Of a stretch of 64,000 nt of DNA, positions 45,805-55,829 are shown piece by piece. The stretch covers positions 1,798,001 to 1,862,000 of the forward strand of contig NZ_CP125640.1 of NCBI RefSeq assembly GCF_030053155.1. Reading direction: 5' to 3'. The notes beneath the pieces are model-generated. The model made no database searches, was not told the DNA's origin, and saw only the letters and a program-made list of their open reading frames with translations. Position numbers and translations under genes: made by a program. Each line of letters starts with the position of its first letter. Within the stretch, counting starts at the first letter, position 1. Source of the DNA: Rhizobium sp. BT03. GTDB lineage: Bacteria; Pseudomonadota; Alphaproteobacteria; Rhizobiales; Rhizobiaceae.

Positions 45805-47052
45805 ATGACGAAAAACGCAATCGTGCTCGGCGCCGGCATCGTCGGGGTGTCGGCGGCCATCCATCTTCAGCGGCGCGGCCGGCAGGTGACGCTGATCGAC
45901 CGCAAGGATCCGGGCAGCGAAACCTCCTTCGGCAATGCCGGCCTGATCCAGCGCGAAGGTGTTGCGCCCTACGGCTTTCCTCAGCAGCTCGGTCTTCTCA
46001 TGCGCTATGCGCTGAATAACCGCATCGACGCGCATTACCACCTGCGCACGCTGCCGAGCCAGCTCGCCTTTCTCGCCCGCTACTGGTGGAATTCCAATAC
46101 ACGGCGCCACGCACTCATCACCCGGGCTTATGCGCCGCTGATCGAAAATTCGATTCCCGAACACAAGGATCTGATCAAGGCCTCGCATGCGGAAGCCCTG
46201 ATCCGCAGGGATGGCTGGATGAAGATCTTTCGTACGGAAGCCAAGCGCGATCAGGCCTTAGCGGAGGCCGCACTCTGGCAGAGTGAATTCGGAGTGGAAT
46301 ATGACAACCTGACGTCGGCCGACATCGCCCGCATGGAGCCTGACATGACAGGCGATTTTGCCGGCGGCATCCGCTGGCGCGATCCCTGGTCGGTGCTCGA
46401 CCCGCATGCGCTGACATCGGCCTATCGCGGCTATTTCGAAAGCCTCGGCGGAAGGTTCGTCACAGGTGACGCAGCCTCATTCGGCCCGTTCGGTTCCGGC
46501 TGGAAGATCATGACTGCGGAAGGCGCGCTCGAAGCCGACGATGCGGTGATCGCGCTCGGTCCCTGGGCGGCGCTCGCAACGCGACGGCTCGGCTATTCCT
46601 TGCCCCTCGGCGTCAAGCGGGGCTATCACATGCATTATGCCGCCAAGGGCAATGCCGTGCTCAACAACTGGATGCTCGATGCCGAACGCGGCTATCTCCT
46701 GGCGCCGATGCGTCGCGGCATCCGGCTGACGACGGGAGCGGAGTTCGCAACGCTCGACGCGCCGAAGACGCCGGTCCAGCTCGACCGGGCCGAAGCCGTG
46801 GCGCGGACGATCTTCCCGCTCGGCGACAGGCTCGACCCTGAACCCTGGATGGGCGCGCGTCCCTGCACGCCGGATATGATGCCTATTATTGGCAAGGCGC
46901 CGCGTCATCAGGGCCTGTGGTTCGCCTTCGGCCATGCTCATCATGGGCTGACGCTGGGACCGGTGACGGGCCGTGTGCTGGCCGAACTCATCACCGGCGA
47001 GACGCCGTTCATCGATATTGCGGCCTATTCGCCTGAGCGTTTCAACCCGTGA
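45805..47052 (+). CDS. DadA-like FAD-dependent D-amino-acid dehydrogenase
   Basis: A 415-residue flavoprotein. The N-terminal VLGAGIVGVSAAIHLQRRGRQVTLID is a complete dinucleotide-binding fold, ETSFGNAGLIQ follows as in DadA, and the C-terminal ARPCTPDMMPIIGKAP and WFAFGHAHHGLTLGP are the active-site and FAD-tail motifs. DadA proteins deaminate D-amino acids to 2-oxo acids and pass electrons to the respiratory chain. AGGGG lies very close to the ATG. The gene is convergent with gntK and overlaps it by 11 bp. No alanine racemase gene is adjacent. Confidence 0.88.
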   Translation: MTKNAIVLGAGIVGVSAAIHLQRRGRQVTLIDRKDPGSETSFGNAGLIQREGVAPYGFPQQLGLLMRYALNNRIDAHYHLRTLPSQLAFLARYWWNSNTRRHALITRAYAPLIENSIPEHKDLIKASHAEALIRRDGWMKIFRTEAKRDQALAEAALWQSEFGVEYDNLTSADIARMEPDMTGDFAGGIRWRDPWSVLDPHALTSAYRGYFESLGGRFVTGDAASFGPFGSGWKIMTAEGALEADDAVIALGPWAALATRRLGYSLPLGVKRGYHMHYAAKGNAVLNNWMLDAERGYLLAPMRRGIRLTTGAEFATLDAPKTPVQLDRAEAVARTIFPLGDRLDPEPWMGARPCTPDMMPIIGKAPRHQGLWFAFGHAHHGLTLGPVTGRVLAELITGETPFIDIAAYSPERFNP

Positions 47053-47578
47053 CGCCGAGAGCAACGAGGCCTTCGAGGGCCGTTGCTTCGATACCTTCCA
47101 CGGTGTCGTCGATATCGACGGTGACGACACCCTGTTCGCCTGTCGGCGCCTCAAGCGTCGCCAGCTGGCTTTCAAGCAGCGAGACCGGCATGAAATGACC
47201 TTTGCGCTCGCCCATGCGCCGCGTCAGCAACGCTTTTGAGCCTTCGAGATAGACGAAGACGAGATTGCCGCCGGCAGCAGCCCGCAGCCGATCGCGATAG
47301 ATGCGTTTCAGCGCCGAGCAGGAGACGATGATGCCCTCGCCCTTCTCCAGCGAGGCCTTCATCTCTTCGCCGATGCGATCGAGCCAAGGCATCCGGTCCT
47401 CGTCGGTCAGCGGAATGCCCTTCGACATCTTCTCGACATTGGCGGTCGGATGCAGCGCATCGCCTTCGACGAAGGAGATGTGCAGGGCCTCGGCGAGCTT
47501 TTCGCCGACGGAGGATTTGCCGCAGCCGCTGACGCCCATGACGATGATCGCGTGGGGTTTGTTCATCCGCTCCGACAT
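47042..47578 (-). CDS. gntK: Gluconokinase
   Basis: A 178-residue cytosolic kinase that makes 6-phosphogluconate from gluconate and ATP. The P-loop is VMGVSGCGKSSVGEKLA; EGDALHP, GIPLTDEDRMPWLDRI and VSCSALKRIYRDRLR are the gluconokinase signatures. AAGGAGGG precedes the ATG at 47578; the frame open further upstream lies outside the family. Product enters the Entner-Doudoroff or pentose-phosphate route. It is 26 bp after dppF in the same orientation and overlaps the convergent DadA-like gene by 11 bp. Confidence 0.95.
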   Translation of the reverse strand: MSERMNKPHAIIVMGVSGCGKSSVGEKLAEALHISFVEGDALHPTANVEKMSKGIPLTDEDRMPWLDRIGEEMKASLEKGEGIIVSCSALKRIYRDRLRAAAGGNLVFVYLEGSKALLTRRMGERKGHFMPVSLLESQLATLEAPTGEQGVVTVDIDDTVEGIEATALEGLVALGVTG

Positions 47579-47604
47579 GATCCCTCCTTGGCGTTCCTTC
47601 CCGC

Positions 47605-48554
<950 letters not shown>

Positions 48555-48558
<4 letters not shown>

Positions 48559-49571
48559 ACCAGGTCTCCTGCAGTTTCAACGGCCATGACACCGGGATGC
48601 CCGAGCGGCTTGCCGTCCTTCAAAGGATAGTTGCAGAGCGCCAGCCCGAGCTCCGGCCCCTGGCGGACGACGCCGCGTTCGCATTCGACCGTGGCGTAGC
48701 CACAGCGCGGCGCGAAAAGACAGCCCGTCGGGCGGCCGTGCTGACCGGGAACGACGCCGGCGATGGAAGGAAGCCGCTGACCGACTTCGGCGCGTTCCGG
48801 CAGAGCGGCGAGCAGCGCTGCGGTATAGGGGTGATGCGGGTCGCGGAACAGCGCCTTCACCGGCTGTTCCTCGACCTTCTGGCCGGCATATTGCACCTGC
48901 ACGCGCTCGGCGGTTTCGGCGACGACACCCATGTCGTGGGTGATCAGCACCAGCGCCATGCCCTGCTCCTTCTGCAGGCGCACGAGCAGATCGAGGATCT
49001 GCGCCTGGATCGTCACGTCGAGCGCAGTCGTCGGCTCATCGGCGATCAAGAGCTTCGGATTGCAGGCGAGCGCCATGGCGATCATGACACGCTGGCTCAT
49101 GCCACCCGACATCTGATGCGGGAAGTTCGACAGGCGGTCTTCCGGCGCCGGGATGCCGACGAGGTTCAAAAGTTCGATCGAGCGTTCGCGGCGCTCCTTG
49201 CGGTTGAGGCCCATATGGACGCGCAGGGTCTCGCCGAGCTGGAAACCGACGGTGAAGCACGGATTGAGGCTCGACATCGGCTCCTGGAAGATCATCGCCA
49301 TGTCCTTGCCGACGATCCTGCGACGCTGTCGTCCGGAGATCCCCCGCAGATCCTGGCCGTCGAACTGCAGGCGGTCGGCGGTGATCTTCGCCGTCCAGGG
49401 CAGAAGCCCCATCAGCGCCAGCATGGCGACGGATTTGCCCGAGCCGGATTCACCGACGACCGACAGGATTTCGCCCTTGTCGCAGGCAAGCGAGACACGG
49501 TCGACGGCGCGGAAGAGACCGGACGAGGTCTGGAACTCGACGGTCAGATTTTCGATTTCGAGAAGTGGCAT
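48555..49571 (-). CDS. dppD: Dipeptide ABC importer, ATPase DppD
   Basis: A 338-residue ATPase. Walker A is [11 protein letters not shown], the signature [15 protein letters not shown], Walker [13 protein letters not shown], and the C-terminal [15 protein letters not shown] is the Cys-rich extension. It forms a heterodimer with DppF. The ATG at 49571 overlaps the dppC stop by one base and has GAGG at five bases; a GTG one codon earlier is also possible. Codon style and order (A-B-C-D-F) are normal. Confidence 0.95.
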
Positions 49572-50461
49572 CACGACCTCTTCAGCTTGGGGTCAAGCGC
49601 ATCGCGCAGGCCGTCGCCCATCAGGTTGATGGCAAGAACGGTGATGAGGATGGCAAGGCCCGGGAATGTTACGACCCACCACGCGCGCGAGATGAACTCG
49701 CGGGATTCGGCGAGCATCGTGCCCCATTCGGGTGTCGGCGGCTGGGCGCCCATGCCGAGGAAGCCGAGGGCGGCGGCATCGAGGATCGCCGCCGAGAAGG
49801 CGAGCGTCGCCTGGACGATCAGCGGCCCAAGACAGTTCGGCAGGATCGTCTTGAACATCAGGCGGAAAGTGCCGGCACCGGCGACACGCGAGGCGATCAC
49901 ATATTCCTTCTCGCGCTCCGATATGACCGAGGCCCGCGTCAGGCGGACGAAATGCGGCTGGTTGACCAGCGAAATCGCAATCATCGCATTGGTAAGGCCC
50001 GGGCCGAGCACCGCCACCAGCACGAGAGCGAGCAGCAGCGACGGGAAGGCCAGGATGATGTCCATCAGTCGCATGATCGCCGTATCGATCTTGCCGCGGA
50101 AATAGCCGGCGACGAGGCCGATCAGGACGCCGCATACGACCGAAAGCGTGACGACGACGACGCCGATGAAGAGCGAGAAGCGCGCGCCGTAGATAAGGCG
50201 CGAGAGGATATCGCGGCCGACGGCATCCGTTCCGAGCGGGAAGGCGATGCTGCCGCCCTCCATCCAGGATGGCACGGCCAGCAGCGCCTGGCGGTTCTGC
50301 TCGTTCGGCGCATGCGGCGCAAAGATCGGCGCGAAGACTGCGACGACCAGGATGAGGATGAAAACGACGAGGCCGATGACGGCGCCCTTGTTGCGGGAGA
50401 AATAGTGCCAGAATTCCGCAGCGGCGGATGGCTGGACTGATTTGACGGTGACGGTGCTCAT
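49571..50461 (-). CDS. dppC: Dipeptide ABC importer, permease DppC
   Basis: A 296-residue inner-membrane permease. The N-terminal soluble region (about 30 residues) precedes six membrane segments; the EAA-type loop is ILDAAALGFLGMGAQPPTPEWG, the contact site for the ATPases. LGTDAVGRDILSRLIYGAR is the DppC/OppC signature. It is nine bases downstream of dppB. Confidence 0.94.
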   Translation of the reverse strand: MSTVTVKSVQPSAAAEFWHYFSRNKGAVIGLVVFILILVVAVFAPIFAPHAPNEQNRQALLAVPSWMEGGSIAFPLGTDAVGRDILSRLIYGARFSLFIGVVVVTLSVVCGVLIGLVAGYFRGKIDTAIMRLMDIILAFPSLLLALVLVAVLGPGLTNAMIAISLVNQPHFVRLTRASVISEREKEYVIASRVAGAGTFRLMFKTILPNCLGPLIVQATLAFSAAILDAAALGFLGMGAQPPTPEWGTMLAESREFISRAWWVVTFPGLAILITVLAINLMGDGLRDALDPKLKRS

Positions 50462-50470
50462 GAACCGCTC

Positions 50471-51475
50471 CTAGTGACGAATGCGCGGGTTGATGAAGCC
50501 GTAGAGGACATCAACAATCAGGTTGACCATCATGATCACGCCGGCGATCAAGAGAAGCCCGCCCTGGACCACGGCGTAATCGCGCTTGAAGACCGAATCG
50601 ACCATCCATTTGCCGATGCCCGGCCAGGAGAAGATCGTCTCGGTGAGGATGGCGCCGGCCAGAAGAACGCCGATCTGCAGACCGATGGTGGTGATAACAG
50701 GGATCATCGCATTGCGCAGCGCGTGCACGCCGACGACGCGCAGCGGCTTCAGGCCTTTCGAGCGCGCGGTACGGACATAATCTTCGCCGAGAACCTCGAG
50801 CATCGCCGAGCGCGTCTGGCGCGCGATGACGGCAAGCGGGATGGTCGCCAGCACGATGGTTGGCAGGATGAGGTAGCTGACGGCCGAGGAAAACGCCCCC
50901 TTCTGGCCCGACAGCAGGCTGTCGATCAGCATGAAGCCGGTGACCGGCTTGAAGAAATACATCAGCGAGATGCGCCCGGAAACCGGCGTCCAGCCGAGAT
51001 AGCCGGAGAAGAAGATGATCAGCAGCAGGCCCCACCAGAAAATCGGCATGGAATAGCCGATCAGGGCAACACCCATCACGCTCTGATCGAACCAGGTGCC
51101 TCGCTTGACGGCGGCAAAGATGCCGGCGGGCACGCCAAGACAGACGGCGAGGATGATGGCACAGAAGGAAAGTTCCAGCGTCGCCGGAAACAACGTCAGG
51201 AATTCGCCGAGAACGGGCCGCTTGGTGACGATCGAAGTGCCGAGATCGCCGTGCAGCACTTTTACGATATAATCGAAATATTGCACATAGATGGGCCGGT
51301 CAAAACCGAGATCGTGCATGATCTGGGCGTGGCGTTCCGGCGCCATGACACGTTCACCCGACAGAAGCATAACCGGGTCGCCGGGAATGAGGCGGATGAA
51401 CGAGAAGGCAATGAGTGAAACGCCGAGAAATGTCGGGATCAGCACCGCGAGGCGGCCGATGAAAAAACGCAACAT
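50471..51475 (-). CDS. dppB: Dipeptide ABC importer, permease DppB
   Basis: A 334-residue permease with six membrane segments. IPTFLGVSLIAFSFIRLIPGDP is the typical start of DppB; DYVRTARSKGLKPLRVVGVHALRNAMIPV is the EAA-type loop that docks with DppD/DppF. It pairs with DppC. A strong hairpin lies between dppA and this gene, so its level is probably lower than that of the binding protein. Confidence 0.94.
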   Translation of the reverse strand: MLRFFIGRLAVLIPTFLGVSLIAFSFIRLIPGDPVMLLSGERVMAPERHAQIMHDLGFDRPIYVQYFDYIVKVLHGDLGTSIVTKRPVLGEFLTLFPATLELSFCAIILAVCLGVPAGIFAAVKRGTWFDQSVMGVALIGYSMPIFWWGLLLIIFFSGYLGWTPVSGRISLMYFFKPVTGFMLIDSLLSGQKGAFSSAVSYLILPTIVLATIPLAVIARQTRSAMLEVLGEDYVRTARSKGLKPLRVVGVHALRNAMIPVITTIGLQIGVLLAGAILTETIFSWPGIGKWMVDSVFKRDYAVVQGGLLLIAGVIMMVNLIVDVLYGFINPRIRH

Positions 51476-51495
51476 AGCAGGTTTTCCAATAGTTT

Positions 51496-51523
51496 CCGGC
51501 GGTCAGGGGAGCCTGACCGCCGG
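51496..51523 (-). promoter_or_regulatory. Intercistronic hairpin between dppA and dppB
   Basis: A perfect 12-bp stem: CCGGCGGTCAGG (51496-51507) pairs with CCTGACCGCCGG (51512-51523), loop GGAG. No T-run follows on the minus strand. Such hairpins protect the 3' end of binding-protein mRNA and lower expression of distal genes. Confidence 0.7.
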
Positions 51524-51562
51524 CCGCACCCGGCGTTGACCGGGCAGTTTACAGATTTTTTA

Positions 51563-53158
51563 TTATTCGGAAATGTCCACACCGTCGAAGCGGTGAATTC
51601 CGAGCGGGTCCATGAAGAAGCCCGAGACCTTCTTGCTCATCGGAACGAAGACCAATGAGTGGTTAATCGTATTCCAGGGAGCTTCCTTCTTGAAGATCAG
51701 CTGAGCCTGTTCATAGGCCTTCGTGCGCTCGGCGACGTCGGCCGTCTGCTTGGCCTTCGTCATCAGATCGTCGAATTCCTTGTTGCACCATTGAGCGCGG
51801 TTGTTGCCGCCGACAGCGTCGCAGCCAAGCAACGTATCCATGAAGTTGTCAGGGTCGCCGTTGTCGCCGGTCCAGCCGAGGATGACGGCACCGTCGCGGT
51901 TCTTGTCGGACGAGAGCTTCAGATATTCGGCCCATTCATGGGTGACGATTTCCGCATCGACGCCGACCTTGGCCAGGTCGGCCTGCATCAGTTCTGCGGC
52001 GCGGCGCGCGTTCAACATGTACGGACGCGAAACCGGCATCGCCCAGATCTTCATCTTCAGATCCTTGACGCCAGCATCTGCCAGCATCTTCTTCGATGCA
52101 TCGGGATCATACTTGTCGTCCACGACGGCATCGTTATAGGACCACATCGTCGGCGGGATCGGGTTCTTGGCAACGGCCGCAGCACCCTGGAAGACGGCGT
52201 CGACGATCGCCTGCTTGTTGATCGCCATGTTCAGCGCCTTGCGGACTTCGGCCTTGTCGAAGGGAGCAATCAAGGTGTTGTAAGCGAGATACGAAACGTT
52301 CAGGCCGGCCTGCTCGAGCACGGTCAGGTTCTCGTCCTTCTTCAGTTCCGGCACGTCAGCCGCATTCGGATAGGGGATCAGGTGGCATTCGCCGGCCTTC
52401 AGCTTCTGCGCGCGGACGGCGGCGTCAGAGGTGATGGCGAACACCAGATCGTCGATCTTTTCCTTGCCCTTGAAATAGGTTTCGTTGGCCTTGTAGCGGA
52501 TGACGGCATCCGGCTGGTAGGCGACGAAGGTGAACGGGCCGGTGCCGAGCGGCTGCTGGTTGAGCTGCGCCATCTTGCCGTCGGCGGCGAGCTTGTCGGC
52601 ATATTCCTTGGAGACGATCGAGGCGAAGTCCATCGCAAGATCGGCGAGGAACGGCGCTTCGGGATGGTTGAGCGTGAACTTGACGGTGAGGTCGTCGACC
52701 TTCTCGATCGACTTGATCAGATCCGGGAAGCCCATGCCGGCGGCGTATTCGTAGGAACCGCCCTCGACATATTTGTTCCACGGATTGTCGGATTTCAGCT
52801 GGCGCTCGAAGGAGAACACGACGTCGTCGGCGTTGAAATCACGCGTCGGCGTGAAGAAGTCGGTGGTCTGATACTTGACGCCGGGATGAAGCTTGAAGGT
52901 GTATTCCGTGCCATCGGCCGAAACGCTCCAGCTGTCGGCGAGGCCGGGTTCGATCTCGGTGCCGCCATGCTTGAATTCGACCAGACGGCTATAGACCGTG
53001 CGCGACGAGGCGTCGAAGGTAGTGCCTGCCGTATAAAGGCTCGGGTCGAAGCCTTCCGGCGAGCCCTCGGAGCAATAGACAAGGGTCTTGGACCAGGCCG
53101 ACGTTGCCATGACCGAAATCAGGGCCGTCGCTGCCAGCATGACAGAGATCTTTTTCAT
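51563..53158 (-). CDS. dppA: Dipeptide ABC importer, periplasmic binding protein DppA
   Basis: A 531-residue solute-binding protein of family 5. Residues 1-23 are the signal peptide (KKISVMLAATALISVMATS). The mature part has YCSEGSPEGFDPSLYTAGTT, the peptide-site region GTGPFTFVAYQPDA, and the C-terminal WTGDNGDPDNFMDTLLGC with SSDKN-type loops typical of DppA. It captures dipeptides and, in R. leguminosarum, haem precursor delta-aminolaevulinate. It is the first gene of the operon; 87 bp with a hairpin separate it from dppB. Confidence 0.95.
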   Translation of the reverse strand: MKKISVMLAATALISVMATSAWSKTLVYCSEGSPEGFDPSLYTAGTTFDASSRTVYSRLVEFKHGGTEIEPGLADSWSVSADGTEYTFKLHPGVKYQTTDFFTPTRDFNADDVVFSFERQLKSDNPWNKYVEGGSYEYAAGMGFPDLIKSIEKVDDLTVKFTLNHPEAPFLADLAMDFASIVSKEYADKLAADGKMAQLNQQPLGTGPFTFVAYQPDAVIRYKANETYFKGKEKIDDLVFAITSDAAVRAQKLKAGECHLIPYPNAADVPELKKDENLTVLEQAGLNVSYLAYNTLIAPFDKAEVRKALNMAINKQAIVDAVFQGAAAVAKNPIPPTMWSYNDAVVDDKYDPDASKKMLADAGVKDLKMKIWAMPVSRPYMLNARRAAELMQADLAKVGVDAEIVTHEWAEYLKLSSDKNRDGAVILGWTGDNGDPDNFMDTLLGCDAVGGNNRAQWCNKEFDDLMTKAKQTADVAERTKAYEQAQLIFKKEAPWNTINHSLVFVPMSKKVSGFFMDPLGIHRFDGVDISE

Positions 53159-53461
53159 AATATTGTTTCCCGGTTGTTCTTTTTTGATGTCTGGAGACCG
53201 CAGATATGCATCCCGATCGACGGTCGATGGAACGACATTTATCTACTGAAAGCAACGGGCTACGGAGAAAATTTTTCCAGTTGGACAATTTTAGAAATTT
53301 TCAATCAAAAATCGGCCTCATTCGGACATATTCGGATAAAAACGACCGGAATTTCGTCGTATTTTGGATAATTGCGCCTCTTATGCGTGTCGCGATCGAT
53401 CGGATTCGCCTGCCACGCTGGAGATATTTATCTCTTGCCGTGCCGGCGAAACGCGACAAAC
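53159..53461 (-). promoter_or_regulatory. dppA leader and promoter region
   Basis: This AT-richer gap between dppA and rirA carries no gene. It has A/T runs near 53270-53305 and a near-direct repeat, ATTCGGACAT followed by ATTCGGATAA (about 53321-53340), which could be regulator half-sites or spacing elements. A 570-codon plus-strand frame through dppA extends into it but is a shadow of dppA. Confidence 0.4.
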
Positions 53462-53494
53462 AAAAACCGCGATGGCCGGGGCCACCGCGGTTTT
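53462..53494 (-). terminator. Terminator of rirA
   Basis: AAAACCGCG (53463-53471) pairs with CGCGGTTTT (53486-53494), with an inner TGGCC/GGCCA. On the minus strand the stem is followed by TTTTTGTTTG. The plus-strand side also ends in TTTT, so it may work both ways. Confidence 0.75.
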
Positions 53495-53518
53495 ACAATT
53501 CTGTCCTGCTCGTTAAAT

Positions 53519-54001
53519 TCAGGCGGCCGGCGCAACGATTTCGGGTTTGCGATAGGGCTGCTCGCCGGTAATTCCGAGAAGGAAATTGATCTGCGGACGG
53601 GCCTTGACCAGGTCGTCGATCGAATATTCCGAAAGCACGGCGAAGAAGGCGTTGAGCGCCTTGCGCAGCGCCGAATTCAGGCCGCAGCTGTCGACCAGCG
53701 GGCATTCCACCATGCCGTCATCCTCGAAGCATTCGGCCATGGCGAAACTGTCTTCCGTCACCCTGACGACGTCGAAGAGCGTGATGTCGGCGGCCGGTTT
53801 GCCCAGGCGCACGCCGCCATTGCGACCGCGCACGGTTTCCACCAGACCCGCCTTGTTCAGCGGCTGGAGGATCTTGAAAAGAAAGAGCTCGGAAACACCG
53901 TAAGCCTTGGCGATTTCCGGAATCCGGCTCAGGTGCCCGTCGTTGGCAGCACAATACATCAACATGCGAACCGCATAGTTGGTCTGCTTCGTCAACCGCA
54001 T
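53519..54001 (-). CDS. rirA: Rhizobial iron regulator RirA (Rrf2 family)
   Basis: A 160-residue Rrf2-type repressor that holds an iron-sulphur cluster and turns off iron-uptake genes when iron is plentiful. The helix-turn-helix is RIPEIAKAYGVSELFLFKIL; the wing includes VRGRNGGVRLGKPA. Three cysteines at residues 91, 100 and 106 (AECFED, VECPLV, DSCGLN) are the cluster ligands. The match to known RirA proteins is strong along the whole length, including the tail KARPQINFLLGI. It lies upstream of the dpp operon in the same orientation with a terminator between. Confidence 0.95.
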   Translation of the reverse strand: MRLTKQTNYAVRMLMYCAANDGHLSRIPEIAKAYGVSELFLFKILQPLNKAGLVETVRGRNGGVRLGKPAADITLFDVVRVTEDSFAMAECFEDDGMVECPLVDSCGLNSALRKALNAFFAVLSEYSIDDLVKARPQINFLLGITGEQPYRKPEIVAPAA

Positions 54002-54051
54002 GCCATTCTCCTGACTCGTGCCTGTTCAGACCTATATAGGCGGTTTGGTAG

Positions 54052-54069
54052 TTTTGAACAATTCCAAAA
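54052..54069. promoter_or_regulatory. Imperfect palindrome upstream of rirA
   Basis: TTTTGAACAATTCCAAAA: arms TTTTG and CAAAA around an AT-rich centre, 50 bp before the rirA ATG. It could be part of the rirA promoter or a self-regulatory site. It does not match the IRO box TGA-N9-TCA. Confidence 0.35.
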
Positions 54070-54111
54070 TATGAAATTCGCATTCAGCTTATGAGGCCAA
54101 ATGCCGCGACG

Positions 54112-54231
54112 TCAATCCTGCTGCAGAATCCGGTCATATTCCAGAATTGCCTGCTTGCGTTCGGGGGTGCCTGGATGGGTGGAAAGCATGCTGGTGCGGG
54201 CATAATCGCCGAGCTTGGCTTCCAAGATCTC
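54112..54231 (-). pseudogene. C-terminal remnant, probably of an M48-type metalloprotease
   Basis: Minus-strand translation from 54231 gives a 39-residue tail that ends with a stop at 54112. It includes YARTSMLSTHPGTPERKQAI followed by LEYDRILQQD. The STHP-x(3)-R block is the usual C-terminal signature of M48-family peptidases. Nothing upstream continues the domain: the terminator of mmsA lies immediately before. No start codon or ribosome site is present, so this looks like the stump of a deleted gene. Alternative: a chance coding-like stretch, less likely given the motif. Confidence 0.5.
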
Positions 54232-54239
54232 AAATAAAA

Positions 54240-54260
54240 CGGGGGCCCAAAAGGCCCCCG
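54240..54260 (-). terminator. Terminator of mmsA
   Basis: CGGGGGCC (54240-54247) pairs with GGCCCCCG (54253-54260), loop CAAAA. Read on the minus strand it is followed by TTTTATTT, 24 bases after the mmsA stop. Confidence 0.8.
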
Positions 54261-54284
54261 AATTCTAGTCGTCAATCAGGCAGG

Positions 54285-55781
54285 TCACTTCATCGTCGGC
54301 ATGACGAATTCAGCGCCGCTCTTGATGCCGGAGGGCCAGCGGGCGGTGACGGTCTTGGTCTTGGTCCAGAACTTGATCGAATCCGTGCCGTGCTGGTTGA
54401 GGTCGCCGAAGCTCGATGCCTTCCAGCCGCCGAAGGAGTGGTAGGCGAGCGGAACCGGGATCGGAACGTTGATGCCGATCATGCCGATATTGATGCGCGA
54501 GGCGAAATCGCGGGCGGCATCGCCGTCACGGGTGTAGATCGCAACGCCGTTGCCGTATTCGTGCTTCATCGGCAACGACAGTGCCTCTTCGTAATTGTGG
54601 GCGCGAACGACGGAGAGGACGGGCCCGAAGATTTCGGTCTTGTAGATATCCATCTCGGGCGTGACGTGATCGAACAGGCAGCCGCCGACGAAATAGCCGT
54701 CTTCATAGCCCTGGAGCTTGAAGTCGCGGCCGTCGACGAGCAGCTTGGCGCCTTCCTCGACGCCGCGGTCGATCAGACCACGAACGCGGGTATAGGCGTC
54801 CTTGGTGACCAGCGGGCCCATATCGGCCTGATCGTCGGTATAGGGGCCGATGCGCAGCGACTCGATCTTCGGGATCAGCTTTTCGACGAGGCGGTTGGCG
54901 GTTTCCTCGCCGACCGGAACGGCAACCGAGATCGCCATGCAGCGCTCGCCGGCCGAGCCGTAGCCCGCGCCCATCAGCGCGTTGACGGCCTGATCCATAT
55001 CGGCATCCGGCATGATGATCATGTGGTTCTTGGCGCCGCCGAAGCACTGGGCGCGCTTGCCGTTCATCGCCGCCGTGCCGTAGACGTAGCGGGCGATCGG
55101 CGTCGAACCGACGAAGGAGACGGCGCCGATATCGGGATCGGTGAGGATCGCGTCGACGGCGCCCTTGTCGCCATTGACGACGTTGAGGATGCCGGCCGGA
55201 AGACCGGCCTCGATCATCAGTTCGGCAAGACGGATCGGCAGGGAAGGATCACGCTCGGAGGGCTTCAGGATGAAGGCGTTGCCGCAGGCGATTGCCGGCG
55301 CGAACATCCACATCGGGATCATGCCGGGGAAGTTGAAGGGGGTGATGCCGGCACCGATGCCGACCGGCTGGCGGATCGAATACATGTCGATCGCAGGACC
55401 CGCACCCTCGGTGAACTCGCCCTTGGCGAGATGCGGAATGCCGCAGACGAACTCGCAGACCTCGAGACCGCGGATGACGTCGCCCTTGGCGTCCTCGATC
55501 GTCTTGCCGTGCTCCCTGGAGAGCATTTCGGCAAGCTCGTCCATGTGCTTGTTCAGGAGTTCGACGAATTTGAAGAAGACGCGTGCGCGGCGCTGCGGAT
55601 TGGTCGCAGCCCATTTCGGCTGCGCGGCCTTGGCGTTTTCGACTGCGGCGCGCAGTTCCTCGACGCTTGCGAGCGCGACCGTCGCCTGCACTTCGCCGGT
55701 CGCCGGATTGTAAACGTTGCTCACGCGGCCGCTGGTGCCGGCGACTTCCTTGCCGCCGATGAAATGACCGATCTCACGCAT
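54285..55781 (-). CDS. mmsA: CoA-acylating methylmalonate-semialdehyde dehydrogenase
   Basis: A 498-residue aldehyde dehydrogenase that turns methylmalonate semialdehyde (valine and inositol breakdown) into propionyl-CoA, or malonate semialdehyde into acetyl-CoA, with NAD+ and CoA. GITPFNFPGMIPMWMFAPAI and GSAGERCMAIS with the catalytic Cys are diagnostic for MmsA/IolA; the usual ALDH general-base Glu is absent in this subfamily. AGGAGGA precedes the ATG at 55781; the longer frame lies in the promoter. No ilv or iol genes are adjacent. Regulation may involve the nearby LysR gene. Confidence 0.94.
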   Translation of the reverse strand: MREIGHFIGGKEVAGTSGRVSNVYNPATGEVQATVALASVEELRAAVENAKAAQPKWAATNPQRRARVFFKFVELLNKHMDELAEMLSREHGKTIEDAKGDVIRGLEVCEFVCGIPHLAKGEFTEGAGPAIDMYSIRQPVGIGAGITPFNFPGMIPMWMFAPAIACGNAFILKPSERDPSLPIRLAELMIEAGLPAGILNVVNGDKGAVDAILTDPDIGAVSFVGSTPIARYVYGTAAMNGKRAQCFGGAKNHMIIMPDADMDQAVNALMGAGYGSAGERCMAISVAVPVGEETANRLVEKLIPKIESLRIGPYTDDQADMGPLVTKDAYTRVRGLIDRGVEEGAKLLVDGRDFKLQGYEDGYFVGGCLFDHVTPEMDIYKTEIFGPVLSVVRAHNYEEALSLPMKHEYGNGVAIYTRDGDAARDFASRINIGMIGINVPIPVPLAYHSFGGWKASSFGDLNQHGTDSIKFWTKTKTVTARWPSGIKSGAEFVMPTMK

Positions 55782-55829
55782 GGGATGCTCCTCCTGTTTT
55801 TGGGATGGCCTACGATCGCACTTCAATTT

